A stretch of DNA of 64,000 bases from Furcasterigmium furcatum (Eukaryota > Ascomycota > Sordariomycetes > Glomerellales > Plectosphaerellaceae). The stretch covers positions 560,961 through 624,960 of the forward strand of contig BCIA01000006.1 of the NCBI GenBank assembly GCA_001599815.1, written 5' to 3'. The notes below the pieces were generated by a model. The model did no database searches. It had not been told where the DNA came from and was given only the letters and a program-made list of their open reading frames with translations. Every line of letters begins with the position of its first letter. Position 1 is the first letter of the stretch. Positions 30,611-42,315 of this stretch are shown here, one piece after another. The translations under genes were made by a program, and so were the position numbers.

Positions 30611-31512
30611 GCTCAGGGGTATTGGGTTCTTACCCCCAGACTGAGGTTGACGACAAGCATTCACAATCGGTGAGTTTCCGCACATCAAAACGCCTTTTGC
30701 TCTGAAATCTCGGTGCTAACTGGGATTTGCAGTTTGCTGTTCGGCATCAACACCCAAATCTATACCTCCATTGCCATCCCTAGATGACAACTAAACAAAG
30801 CCCCAATACAGAATCTCTTGACAACAACACATGGCAATGAATGTGGCGTGAGAACGCTTTCGATGATGTTCTTTTTCAACAAGACAATTGTTTGTTCGCG
30901 GCTACTTTCGGCAGCACCTTGTTCTCAGCAAAAGGATTGTGTCGGCTCTCCTCCAAACGTCAGTTGCTTAGGGGGGCGACTTGAGCACCCGTGATGAGAT
31001 ACGGGTTCATATCAAGCTACGATCGTTTTTGAGATCTCGTAACTTCGCCTCTTCATTTTAATTACCTATATGATGTAAAGCTATTATCTCGGGATGCCAC
31101 CCCTAGGCCATCCCCCGATGTGTGTCTAAGTGGTGTCTTGGTCTATCTCGGGGCGCGAAATAGCCGCGACAAGTCTCGACTCTGTGTCATATGTTTATCG
31201 CCACCGCCTTCACCCAAAGCTCACTGTTCGGACCGTTGAACAATAGGAGGCCAGGACATTTCGCTGCAAAGAAACTTCGAGAGAAACCCTCACAAAGGCA
31301 GATCGAGTCCATTATTGTTTGTGTCCATGTTCCTTCATCCTCTTCAACAAAGACACGCACCTCGTGGACTGAAGAATCAAGCTTCAGCCCCAATTCGTGC
31401 TTCAGCCGCAGGCTGCTTCCATGGTAACGGAAATAACGAAAGAGTGTGAGGGGTGGTGAAGCAAGAAAACGCTGCGAGGGAGTCCTTTCATAAAGGTAGC
31501 TGCTTTCTGCAG
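30611..31512. other. Intergenic or unresolved 5' exon region
   Basis: No gene can be firmly placed. The gene that follows lacks a start in its frame, so its first exon may lie here. A 129-residue minus-strand frame (31187-31576) overlaps the region and looks moderately protein-like, but has no domain or splice evidence. Confidence 0.35.
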
Positions 31513-33531
31513 ATGCCAGCTCTTTCGCGACCTGACCCTTGAAGTTGCCAGAAGTAATCTTACAGAAATACTCCAAAATGGCGGCAACCCGGACTTCAAT
31601 ATCTTTACACGACGGCTGAGGAAAGGAAAAAATACTTTAGCGTACCGCATTGCGCAACTCCCCGACTGCTATGGCGACCTCCAACGAGCATTCAGGATTC
31701 TCCAACTACATCCTCTGCTCGGCCGCAAAAACAACCCGACTGTTGAACACTTTTCGCCTCAGAGGTGGCGCGACTACCTGAACGAGCTCCTAGGATTCAT
31801 ACGCCCTGCCCGCGTGGCACCGGCGAATGAGAGAGAGAGACTGAGGAGACGGCGCGCGATAGCGGCCACGAGGAAGGTCCTGCGGGCAGTCCAGACGGTC
31901 TGCGCAACCACCAGGCCTGAATGGTGGGACGATCTCGACCAGCAGGTCCTGTGCTTCGATTTCGCAGCCAATGACTTCTTCCCTGAAAGACCCTGGGATC
32001 CTGTCGCACTCGACATCCGGCCAAAAGACGAGTTCGACGCACATCTGGGTCGACTGGACGACGACGTTCTGCGGGCGACGCTTAAGATGAAGGATAGGTA
32101 TTTTCATCCGACTGGCCAGAACGTCGAGGATGCCCTCAAGCGACAGAGACGCCATGCTTGGAAGTATGATGCCTGCCGGGAGTTTTATGCCAACCTGGTG
32201 GAAGACGAGGATGAAGCCGAGATGATTGAGTTCATGGCCAGGGCTTTGCCAATGCCTCATGACACGACCAGCCTGTGGTCAGCACTTTCGTGAGTTCTGA
32301 TGTCCCGTTGTGTGAGTTTCAACGTCGCCGGTACGACGCTAACGTGAAGCACCTTAGGTACTGTGTCTGGGGCCGCACTGATAGATGGTCGCACATCAAG
32401 GGTTGCGTGCTGACCTTCTTTAACGATGTCCTGACCAGAGGGCAAGGTCTTGCCAACGCCGCCCCGATTATGCACCACAGGAGACACAAGGAGTATGTTC
32501 TGATGGAGAAGCAAACACGTAGGAGTGCCCGTGTCAATACTCCAGAAAACGTACGCGACTTCGGCCGGATGAGCCTCTACCGTTCGCTTTGCGTCAACAG
32601 GCCGGATGACTGGCTCCCGGGCTACAAAATGTTTGAGGAAATATTCTGGGGCATTGCCGATTACTTTGGCACCGAGGTTATCGTGTTTGTCAAGGACCAG
32701 AACGACGCGGACAGAGACATCCGGAACCGGGACCAACAAGGCAAGGTGATGGAGTGCGGCATGCCCGACGAAGATGACCCCTGGCTAGACGACCCCAGCA
32801 AGCGGTACGTCGCCCGTGTCTACGGGAGAGAAGTTCCGCGAAACGGTTGGCCGAATGCCCGTCAGCATGATAATGCGCACCCTCATTATCCACGACTACT
32901 TGAGCACCGAAGCCAGATCATGTTGGTAACCGACAAGGAGTTCAGGTATGTCATGCCGATGGACCAGAACAATATGTGGATTCTGAAGAGCGATAAGGAG
33001 GGCTGGGAGGGAATCGACAAACTCGACACGAGCGCATATGGGGATGATGTGCGATGGCCACCTGTTCCTCATCGACAAGGCGCGCCCGATCTGGTTGACC
33101 TGCTCAACGATCCGCAGAATCGAAGCCACAGGGCCATTCCGTGCTATGAGAATGCGCGGGGCCTGGCCGACCTTTCCTCCCAACACCGTGACAGAGATGC
33201 AAGTCACCGTGCACGAAGATGTCTGGTGGGCGAGGATAATACTCTGGTCATGCCCAAATTGCTCTTAGATAATGTGACCGGTCATTACTGGGCAAGACCC
33301 GGGGAAACGGATCTCATCATCGCCCACGGGCTTGACACTCAGTTCCACCGGGAGCTTCTCGCGGCCGACGGACAGGACCGGAGGAACTATCGGTTTCTTT
33401 CAAAGTTCGAAGAGGACTTGTCGAAGCTGGTGCACAAGGCCCATTGTCGAGGGGTTACACAGCCCGCAGCGGACCCGTTGAATGGCCAGTTCACCACTCA
33501 GAGGCCGTTCCCGGAGGAGATGAATCTTTAA
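31513..33531 (+). CDS. Hypothetical protein, two or more exons, 5' end unresolved
   Basis: Not recognised as a named family. The visible frame opens after a good acceptor (CTTTCTGCAG at 31503-31512), is uninterrupted to 32289, has an intron at 32290-32357 (GTGAGT, GCTAAC branch, CTTAG) and continues to the stop at 33531. Splicing joins LWSALS to YCVWGRTDRWSH. No ATG occurs in frame before about 32089, so at least one upstream exon is missing. Residues around VARSNLTEILQNGGNPDFNI look like an ankyrin unit. Around 32570-32700 the stretch SLYRSLC ... WGIADYFGTEVIVFVKDQ recalls OTU-type cysteine protease folds, but the canonical DGNCLF motif is not present. Charged, soluble, no membrane segment or signal visible. 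Confidence 0.5.
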
Positions 33532-33785
33532 GCCGGAGAAGACGAGATCTGTGGCAGTGGAGGTCCGATAGTAATGTGCCGAGTGAAAGTATGTACAGGA
33601 TCAGACGGGGTTGTCAAGAGCTGGAATCTGGGCCTGGTTGCCCAGCCTTGTTCTTTTAAGTTGGGTTACTAAGTAATTGATACGAAATAGACATAGCTCA
33701 CAGTCCAGCTCCTGATGCTTTACAGTTGACACCTCTGAGCATGGAGGCGCTCACTCTACGTTCCGAGTCGACTTTCATCATAGCC

Positions 33786-34315
33786 TCAATACCACCTCAC
33801 CTCGCTCACCCCAGCACCAAGCTTGCCCTCCTCTTTCAACTTGCCCATCTGCTCCCTGACCCTCTCGATCATGGCTTTCCCGTACTCCGGAGTCCCCGGG
33901 ATCGGCGCAGGCTTATCCCCGTCGTGCCTCAGCCAGACAACGCCCGAGCCGCCCTGAGTGTCCAAAAGCTTCTCGATTTCGTCATGCACCCGGTCAAAGG
34001 TCCCAGCATAGCCACCGCCCAGCACGATGGCCACAGGACGGCGCGTGTCGCTGACCGCGCCAGTCCCGAGGCTGCTGCTGCTCGTCTCCGGCTGCTGGCC
34101 TCTCAGAATGACTGGTATCTCGGCGAGGCAGGCTTCCGGAGTCAGGATGAATTGGACGACTGCGCAAAATCGTGAGCGGCGCCCTTGAACCAGGGCAGGA
34201 ATCAGGACTGGAAATTCTTACCCTCATAATCAGGCTTCAAGCCGGCAATGACTGCCGCGCCGACCTGCTCTCTCTGTCCACAGAGGATGATTGGGGTTGG
34301 GACGACATCTGCCAT
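33786..34315 (-). CDS. Conserved small protein of unknown function
   Basis: Exons 34315-34222 and 34159-33786 (intron GTAAGA...GCGCAG) give 155 residues. The N-terminus MADVVPTPIILCGQREQVGAAVIAGLKPDYEVV looks like the start of a Rossmann-like fold (beta strand, Gly-containing turn, helix), and VAIVLGGGYAG later suggests a second strand-turn. It continues with WLRHDGDKP and a helical C-terminus ending VRWY. I recall similar small ascomycete proteins annotated only as hypothetical. No catalytic residues can be assigned. It is transcribed divergently from the glycosyltransferase across about 880 bases. Both splice sites and the phase are clean, so the gene model is solid even though the function is not. 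Confidence 0.75.
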
Positions 34316-35191
34316 TTTGTCGTTGGGATGAATTTCGACGTCGAGCGCAAGTAGAAGGCTGCTTCAGTTGACGCAAAGCTGTGAGCGACGTTGATGTGAG
34401 GAGTTGGCGAAGGGTGAGATCATCAATGTTCCCCGCTCAGTATGTAAGACGATTCAAAGAATTTATGCTTTGCGCGGATTACTCGACACGTGATCGGACA
34501 TTACATTTGAGTGCTGACCATCCCAACGAAATGAAGTCTGTCAGCATGCTGACCGGCGAGCTCCATGGCCCATGGGGGCGGATGGCTGGCTGGTGTCGCC
34601 CATGAATGAGGCCTGGCGACGTTGCTGTTCTGTGTACGCTGTATAAGTGAGTACATGTACTAGTATGAGACCTAGGTGTGGGCGAATGTGGATGAGAGGA
34701 GTTATGCTGTCTGGCTGGCTGGAGGCCCGATTGCTCCGGTCCCTCATCCATAGAGCACAACATACAATGTGTGTGTTAGTTGGGCGCGCTGGTTGGTGGC
34801 ATTGTCTGCTCCTTTCTGAGAGGTATCCTGGCCAGGCAGCGATGTGGCGCAGGCCATGCTGCTATTCTGAGATGATGCCAGGACTTTGGAGCGTTCATGG
34901 GCTAGTGCGAGGGTGTGGCCGGAACATCGCGGAATGCTGTGACCGGCACGTCCTTGCCGGACGGAATCCTCAGCGACTGAATATGGCGCCAACCAAAGGC
35001 ATCCCTGCGGCACAGCAGGCTGTCGCAGGCCTGTGTGGGCTGATCAACAGCTGTCGCTTGTTTCCGGTCGCTGCCGAGCGGCCCCCAATGGCAGATCCAA
35101 TGCCATTGATATACGGCGATGAGGCACCCATCGATTTCAGCTTGTCATCGATTAATCATATGGTCCATATTGCAACCATAGACCGCTCGCC
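34316..35191. promoter_or_regulatory. Divergent promoter between small protein and glycosyltransferase
   Basis: No gene seen; several open frames without coding character. Lower GC than the flanking genes. Confidence 0.4.
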
Positions 35192-36844
35192 ATGACTGCC
35201 CAAGACCGTGGATCCAAGGGGGCGACCATCCTGCTGGTCTCGGCCGCCGGCGGCTTCACCCACGCAGGTTCGTGAGCATCGGACGACATCCAAAAGAACT
35301 TTGTTAATCCTCTCAAAGCGCCCGTGCTGGAACTGGGACGCATCCTCGCCGCTCGAGGTTACCGCGTCGACTTCGCGACACACGCGGGCCAGGAGAAATG
35401 GGTCGACAAGAGCGAGTATGACTTCCTCTCCAGCACTTACACCATGGGCCCCTGCATGAGTCCCGAGGACGAGGTGGTCCATTACGCCGGCTTGCAGTCT
35501 TCCGACATCAGGAAGGATTTCCGCAAGTACGTCCATCCTCTGTACAAGGTCGAAGGGTTCTGGGCCTCGGACTTCCCGCACCTCAAGAGGATCGTGGAGG
35601 ACACGAAGCCGGACATGATCGTCGCGGACTTCTTCGTGGCTGCGGCGATTAGGGACGTTCATACTCACACTGGCACGCCGTTTGCGATGGTATGGCCTCA
35701 GATGCCCTACGGCATGGTGAGCGCGCAACACATCCCGGGTTTCCCAGGCTTTCAGGTCGATGCCTTGACCGCGGAGAATGCCTCCATGTGGTCGAGACTT
35801 TGCGCGATCCTGCGGCCCATCCGAGCCGTCCCAGCGATCATCCCGTTCTTCAGGTTCGTCAAGAAGATGCGCCGAGACGCTGGAATTAACTACTCCCTGC
35901 CCATGACGAATAAGCCCGATCACCTTGTCCTGGTCAACTCGTTCTGGGGCCACGAGGCTCCCCGAGATCTTCCACCGCTCGTCGCGCCCATCGGGCCCAT
36001 CCTGTCGGACGAGTTCACGCCCCTCGATAGCTCATTGGAACACTTCTACAGCTCGCACTCACGCGTGGTCTACGTCGCGTTCGGGACACACGTCAACGTT
36101 CCGGCCCATGATCTCCAAAAGTTCCTACATTCATTCGCAAGACTCATGGCGGAGGGCCTGATCGATGGAATCGTCTGGGCAGCCGGAGAAGCCCAGCGCA
36201 ACTTGTTCGATCACGACCTTCAGCTCGCTGGCCACAAGCACACCGTCGGCGACATCCTCGACAACAAAAACAGCCACTGGTTCTTCACCCGCTTCGCCCC
36301 CCAGCGAGCCGTCCTCGACCGCCCAGAGACGGTGCTCTTCGTGACGCACGGCGGCGGCAGCAGCGTCAACGAGAGCTTCTTCCACTCAACCCCCATGCTC
36401 GTCCTCGGCTTCTTCGCGGACCAGAACCTCAATGCCCTGCGGGTCATCGACGCCGGGTGCGGCCTGTCGCTGGACAAGGCCGCGTTCACCAACCAGGAGG
36501 TCTACGGCAAGACGCGGCACATCCTGCTCGACGAGGCCGGCACCATTGCCATGGACGTGCAGCGCATGCATCACATCTCGTCCGTCTCGGCGCGCAAGAA
36601 GGAGCACGGCGCGGACCTCATCGAGGAGATGCTCTACGACAGCAGGTACAGCCTCACGCCGCCCGGCGAGCTGAGGGCCAAATGCGGCATGAGACGGCGA
36701 CCGATCCATCTCCAAACGGCCGATGTAAGGATGCCGGCGTGGAAATTGCACAACTGGGATCTGAAGCTGCTGAGTATCTTGTCCGTCGCCGGTCTTGTGG
36801 GTGCCGGGACCTGGGCGTACCAGTACGTTGAGAGACGACTCTGA
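35192..36844 (+). CDS. UDP-glycosyltransferase family 1 (UGT-type)
   Basis: Transfers a sugar from a UDP-sugar to a small lipophilic acceptor. Exons 35192-35267 and 35319-36844 give 533 residues; the intron follows the first beta strand (ATILLVSAAGGFTHA), giving the GT-B N-terminal start with its His. The C-terminal donor-binding region holds VVYVAFGTHVN, WFFTRFAPQRAVLDRP and FVTHGGGSSVNESFFHSTPMLVLGFFADQ, the family signature with the HGG and the D/Q end. A hydrophobic helix near the C-terminus (ILSVAGLVGAGTWAYQYV) before a basic end is like the tail anchor of ER UGTs. Acceptor unknown: detoxification or secondary metabolite decoration are the usual roles. The neighbouring kinase-like pseudogene is convergent. 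Confidence 0.9.
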
Positions 36845-36998
36845 GACTGGCGTGACGGCGGCGACAAATACCTGATGATACCCACACGATTCTGTGTATG
36901 ATATGAAGTTCATAGGCTGACAAGAATAAGAACACTCTTCTCATCAGTTCCATTATGAACCACTCCAAGCCTTTCAACCAAGGTAATCGGCCCGCCGC

Positions 36999-37720
36999 TC
37001 AAGCATCCTCTGCGCACAGTTCCGCTGCCGAGAAGGCAACGAGCTTATCCTTGTGTTGACCCTCTGTCTCCCAGCCCAGCCGGCGAATCTCCGCAACGAG
37101 CTCCTTCTGCAGAAACAGCGCATCTGAAATGTCGCCGTCCCACACACGCTTGATGGCGTTCCCGAGGTGCTCGTTCCCAAACCGCGGCAGATGCACAGAG
37201 TACGACAACGGATCCGCATCGCCCGGTCAGGCGCCCGTCATGATCTGAACCACGATTCAGCACCAGACGAGGAGGTCGTTTTCCGGCGTGGGGCACTGAT
37301 CTCTGACGCTGTGAACCTGACGGTATTCGATGCTCCGCAGCACGTGGCCGAGATACCGCGTGCGGTACCCCGAGTCGTCCCAGCGCACGCAAGCCGCGGA
37401 GAATCCCATGAGGGCCAGCGACAATGACGACTCTGACAACCAGCAGGAGTTGTCCTCGATGACGCCGATGGACACGTAGTGCTGGTGGAGGAAGACCAGA
37501 ACCGACAGCAGCTCCAGGGCCCATTGGTAGGCGAGCGGCAGGAACTTGGCTTGCATGCGCTTCGAGCTTGCATACAGAGACGTCGAATGCTTCTCGACCC
37601 TCGGCCGAGGACAAAGCCGGTGTGGAGGCCTTTCAGTGACATCGGTCACGCATGGTCCGAAAACCCTCCGATGCTAAGAGCACGAGCAGCGCGAATTTTG
37701 TCCAAGAAGACATGGAAGTC
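36999..37720 (-). pseudogene. Broken protein-kinase-like gene (two in-frame TGA codons)
   Basis: Reading the minus strand in one frame from about 37671 to the stop at 36999 gives a kinase-like C-terminal lobe interrupted by TGA at 37259-37257 and TGA at 37229-37227. The segment between them reads IVVQIMTGA and the frame resumes PGDADPLS, exactly where kinase-like proteins read 'G-x-x-VYELMTG-x-WPG'. The second stop therefore sits at an expected Trp (TGG to TGA). Earlier parts include QWALELLSVLVFLHQHYVSIGVIEDNSCWLS, at the position of a catalytic loop but without HRD. Further upstream (37720-37650) the coding-like frame shifts by one. No intron removes the stops. No function remains expected for a full-length product. 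Confidence 0.7.
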
Positions 37721-39154
37721 CACGAAGCAGCGTGGCCGTCATATCAGCTTCCATCGCTGTAGTTGAAGCCCGGGCTTTCCTCGGTCACCTCGGACACCAC
37801 GAGGCACGCTGGCCCCGAGAGGTGGAGGGGCACGGGGCAACCATGTGCCCGTGCCGATGCACGAGACCACGAGGAACGGCAAAAGTTCCTGCATGCTGCA
37901 TTCTAGGCCGTCCCTGATTCGGCAGTTGAGGAAGAAGAATGCGGAGAAGATCGCAAGCTCCGATGCAACTTCACGGTGAGATGCCCCTCAGTCGATCTTG
38001 GGGTCAGGTCCTTGGTACTGGGGAGAGCAGGGTCAAACTGAAAGCATCAAGGTTACCTTATCAAGTCTGAATACGAGATACGTGGGAAGCTAACTAATCA
38101 TTTGTTCAAAAGCAAATGCTAGGATCTGATGCATATACTGATGAATGATGATGGCTCGGCCTTCAATCTCGCCCTCAAAGCCAACCCTGAAGGCTCCAAG
38201 AGAATCCTCATGTACCTTCTTCGGCCCGTCCTTCTAGACAAGGTCACTTCTTTCGAATACCACGTTGCATGGTGAGTCTGAATGGAGACCATTAGGCCGC
38301 CAGGCCAGCAAGGTGGATGTGCATTTACCGCTCCTTGGAGCTGTCGTTGATGCCGTGCGATTCTGACGATGTCCGACTTGGGGAAACATTGGGGGTGACC
38401 TTGCATGTGACAATACGTGATGTACTGAATCTCTCCGAAGTAGTCCCTCGACAATCTAGCAGTACAAGCTCTTGGTAGGGTTGCATGCAGCGGTAGGCGT
38501 TCACTCTAGTGCGGGAAGCCAGCCCTTGCCGATGCGGAAGACCGGTCTCAAGGCTCATAGGCGATTCTAGAAGCCGCGGCGGACGATATTTCCTTTTCTG
38601 CGAGGTTCTTGTGGCTGGAAGTTGCTCCGCGTATCATGGCTCATGGATTGTGTGTACCCCTAGACTTAATCGAGAACATGCTCAGATGACATCGTCAACG
38701 TCAAGCTTGACTTATGATAGCTGGGGGCAGGTTTTGTGCAGTGAATGCTGGGGTTTCACAAGCCCATTGTGACAGACAATGCATTGTCCTCAACCCAACC
38801 CCCCATGCAACTTCACCATGTAACAATGAAGGTGTGCGAATGTGGTGGTGCCCTCCGGCATGGCATCGTGACTAGATGCAGAGAATAGAGGATTCCTCCA
38901 GAGGATTTGAACCCATCGTGGTGGTGGGAATGGAGGCTGGCCCGGAGGACGGGAGACATGTGCCAAGGGGAGGCGGGATGCTCCCTTGGACGGGTGAATT
39001 CGACCTCCCTCGCTCCCCTCTCAACGCGCGACGACACTCACCACGATCTATAAAACCCTTGAGATACTTGCTCTTTCCTCCTTATTCCGCTCTGATACCA
39101 TCGACTCACACAGAGACTTCCCATTCATCATTGCTCACTATCACCTTGCTCACC
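37721..39154. promoter_or_regulatory. Long intergenic region with GH64 promoter
   Basis: About 1.4 kb with no gene that I can support. Remnants of the kinase-like gene may extend into its left end. TCTATAAAA at 39048-39056 is a clear TATA box about 100 bases before the GH64 start. Confidence 0.5.
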
Positions 39155-40507
39155 ATGAAGCCTCTTGCTTTGCTCGCCGGCTTCCTCGGCCTTGCGACGG
39201 CCATGCCGTCCATCGCTGCCATACGGCAAGTAAACGACCCCAACTACACTCCGGTACAACCAGGTGGTGTTGGCGATATCATCATCACGGCCAAGAACAC
39301 CCTGAACAGCACATACTTCCCCAATCAAGACCCTGAACTCCCGGCCCAGCGCATGATGGCGAGCCTCCCGATCCGTCTCGTGAACAACTTTGGAGGCGGC
39401 CGTCTGAACGCCTACATCTCCGGCCTGGACTCTTCCGGTCGCATCGTCTTCGTCACGGCCTCCGGAGGCCTGGTCTACCCCAGCTCTGGGGGATCGAGTG
39501 TCCCCGTCCCGGTGACCGCCAACATCGCCATTCCTGTTCCCCCCTTGGGCCAGACACTCACCATCAACCTCCCCATCGCAATGTCAGCAGGTCGCATCTA
39601 CTTCGCCGAAGGAAACCTCCCCTTCTTCACGGTCGCCATAGGAGGCGGCCGAGACGGCCTCGTCCAGCCGACGGTCGCGAACCTCCAGGACCCGAGCGCC
39701 GGCGTCAACTGGGGCTTCGTCGAGTTCACCCTCACGCCCGAGGGCGTCATCTGGGCCAACATCAGCTTCGTCGACTTCGTCGGCCTCGTCTTCGGCATGT
39801 CCGTCCGCAGCCGCACCGGCAGGGTCCAGGACGTCTTGGGCCTGCCCGCGGGCGCCGTGGACCGCATCTGCGCCGCGCTCGTCAGCCAGGGTAACGCCGA
39901 AGGCCGCGCCTGGGCCTCGCACTGCGTCGCGGGCAGCAACGGCCGTCCGCTGCGCGTCCTCTCGCCCAACATGTACGCCGGCGTCAACCCGGCTGCCTTC
40001 GCGACGTACTGGACCGCCTACGTCGACCAGGTCTGGCAGCACTACCGGACCAACGTCCTGCAGATCAACACCCAGAGCGGCGCCGGCACGGTCTCCTGCC
40101 GCGTGGTCGGCGACCTGCTCCAGTGCGACGGCGACAACAGGGGATACCCGAAGCCTAGCGCGGTCGACATATGGAGCTGTAACGGCGGTCCATTCGCGAT
40201 CCGGGAGGGCGACAACGCGGTGCACTACGCCGTCGTGCCGCGCCTCTGCGCCGCCTTCGTCAGGTCGACGCTGCTCGCCGCCGGGGGAAACGTGCAGCCT
40301 GGGCCGCCGGAGAGCACGTACTACACGCGGAACCCTACCCATCACTACAGCCGGATAGTGCACGAAGTTGAGATTGATGGGAAGGGATACGCGTTCCCGT
40401 ACGACGACGTCAACCCCGACGGCGCTAATGACGCCGCCGGGCTGGTCGCGGAGGGCAACCCCGAGAGCCTGACCTTCTTTGTGGGCGGCGTGAGGGCACG
40501 GCACTGA
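39155..40507 (+). CDS. Secreted GH64 family endo-1,3-beta-glucanase
   Basis: Extracellular enzyme that cleaves beta-1,3-glucan, typically releasing laminaripentaose; roles include wall remodelling and attack on other fungi. Single exon, 450 residues, with signal peptide (MKPLALLAGFLGLATA). The mature part has the GH64 layout: a beta-sandwich start (LPIRLVNNFGGGRLNAYISGLDSSGRIVFV), ANIAIPVPPLGQTLTINLP, then SAGRIYFAEGNLPFF. It continues with WGFVEFTLTPEGVIWANISFVDFVG, which carries acidic residues in the position of the catalytic pair, and ends with HYSRIVHEVEIDGKGYAFPYDDVNPDG. It is preceded by a TATA box. No carbohydrate-binding module is seen. Confidence 0.88.
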   Translation: MKPLALLAGFLGLATAMPSIAAIRQVNDPNYTPVQPGGVGDIIITAKNTLNSTYFPNQDPELPAQRMMASLPIRLVNNFGGGRLNAYISGLDSSGRIVFVTASGGLVYPSSGGSSVPVPVTANIAIPVPPLGQTLTINLPIAMSAGRIYFAEGNLPFFTVAIGGGRDGLVQPTVANLQDPSAGVNWGFVEFTLTPEGVIWANISFVDFVGLVFGMSVRSRTGRVQDVLGLPAGAVDRICAALVSQGNAEGRAWASHCVAGSNGRPLRVLSPNMYAGVNPAAFATYWTAYVDQVWQHYRTNVLQINTQSGAGTVSCRVVGDLLQCDGDNRGYPKPSAVDIWSCNGGPFAIREGDNAVHYAVVPRLCAAFVRSTLLAAGGNVQPGPPESTYYTRNPTHHYSRIVHEVEIDGKGYAFPYDDVNPDGANDAAGLVAEGNPESLTFFVGGVRARH

Positions 40508-41487
40508 CCGGAGGGCGATGGATCTTGCGTTTAGGTACATAGCTTGGCCGGGTTGTCTTGGAGAGGCTTGGATAGCACGCCAGTACATGAGGGCAACAGT
40601 TGCATGCGAAATACATACATACGTCTATCTTTCAGAGCTCTTCCGGCGCCGTTTCAATTAGGGATAGAGGGCAACCTGTATGCCCAAGTTCCATGTATGC
40701 CTTGCTCCATGATACCGAACTTGATTGGACGAGAAGTAAAAGCCAGGGAAGCTTATCCGGAATATACTGACGACTGCTTTTGTCTCTATGGCCGAAGGAA
40801 ATCGTTACTACTAGTGCTATAGATGCAATACATCAGCTTCCTCCAGCATTTGACTATCTCTCTGCCCTACGCACTTCCATGTATTAGTGCCACTTCTAAT
40901 ATGAAGCACATCAGTTTGGGACCAGTCACATTTGGTGTCGTTTCTGACGCAGCCGGTGGCTTGCACGTTTGATATATTGGCCTGACTAAAAAAAACGAGT
41001 CCTCGGTGGAATAGCCGATGATCAACTGAGTCCGGAGTTCGGCTACGGCCAGTCCCCGCCACCAACCGCCATCAACAGTGCCAAGCGCTGCAGGGCATGC
41101 TTGGCTCGGAGGGTCCAATGTCGGATGCTGTACCGCAGGCCCGTCGAAGAGATTGGGATTTCTTCAATAAGTCACGATCCTGCAGGGGCGTGGCGCAGTA
41201 CTGACCCAATTGGTCACCCTCAGGGGCTTGGTCCGAGTCCCGCATCGTGACTTTGTCGAATTCAGCGCAAGCCCCGGCTCTTCCAGGGTGTTGATTGGAT
41301 TTCTACGTTCTGAGAGCATGTGGCATGTTAACCAACCGCAAATTAATGTCCACGGAGACCGTGCCGCAGCGTTGCCTGGGCCGACATGGGAACTACCAAC
41401 GAGTATAAAAAGCGACCTCGTGGGCTCATCCTGACTCCTCTTGAGCATCCTTGATCGACAGACAGAGTCCAAGCCTGTTCGCGCAAG
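40508..41487. promoter_or_regulatory. Intergenic with TATA box for secreted protein gene
   Basis: No gene seen. TATAAAA at 41404-41410 lies about 80 bases before the ATG at 41488. Confidence 0.5.
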
Positions 41488-42315
41488 ATGCAGCTCTCGA
41501 ACTTCCTCCTCACCGTCCTGGCGGCCGCGCCGGCCATGGCCCGCGCCATGCCGACCATGGAGAGCGACCCGGGACACATCGAGACCATCGTCTTCAAGCG
41601 CGACGCTGTCCTGACCCCCCGCGATCTCGAGCTTGCCAAGCGTCACGGTGTCGACGTAAACAAGAGTAACAAGCACCTCCTGCATGTCTGATGCACGAGC
41701 TAACCACGCACAGTGTTCAAGCACTCCCTCGTCAGGCGCACCGACGGCGACGACATCACCGTCTGGGTCCACAACTCCTACGAGGAGGAGGCGGAAGAGG
41801 AGGAGGAGGAGGCCCCGGCCGTCAAGGCTCGCCAGCTCCCTCTCTCGGCCGACATGCTGAACTCCAACATACACCCCGACATGTGCAGTGGGAGCACCTT
41901 CGAGGACCGCACGGGCAACAACTCGCCGTTTACCGGCGGCGTCTCCACGATGCGCAACTGGGCCCTGTCCCGGCGCGGTGGCTTTGGCGTGCTTGGCCGC
42001 GACCGCTGGCAGTTCTACCAGTGGTATACCACCCTCGTCACCGCCGGCTCCAACTCTGGCGCCAACGCCCACTTCAACGTCATCCCGAAGCACGACCACC
42101 TGTACCGTCCGATGCGCGTCGGCACCTACGACATTGGCGACATCAGCCGCGACAGCCTGACCCGGTTCCAGCGGCAGACCAGCAACGGCTGGCGGATGGA
42201 GGCTCGCGGCAGGATGCCCTGCGCCACCGGCTCCAGCTCTGAACCCCGGTCGGTCGACGTCCTTTGGTTGATCGGCCCCGTGTACGAGCCCCTAAAGACG
42301 GGGGGGGACTACTAG
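41488..42315 (+). CDS. Secreted effector-like protein with Kex2-type propeptide
   Basis: Function unknown. Exons 41488-41665 and 41714-42315 give 259 residues; the donor is taken after GTAAACAAGA so that the phase and product (VDVNKMFKHSLVRR) are clean. There is a signal peptide (MQLSNFLLTVLAAAPAMARA), then a charged pro-region with KR, KR and RR sites suitable for Kex2 cleavage, then an acidic run (EEEAEEEEEE). The mature-like domain has two Cys and begins MCSGSTFEDRTGNNSP, recalling the start of Hce2/Ecp2-type effectors (C-x-x-S-x-F-x-x-x-T-x-x-S-P), but the other Hce2 Cys are absent. It continues with WQFYQWYTTLV and a Gly-rich end. Secretion is well supported; an effector role is only inferred. 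Confidence 0.72.

Noticed and set aside
31187..31576. Minus-strand frame of 129 codons overlapping the 5' part of the unknown spliced gene
   Set aside because: Moderately protein-like, but no splice partner or motif; a relic or chance frame is as likely. Kept as an uncertainty in the 30611-31512 entry.
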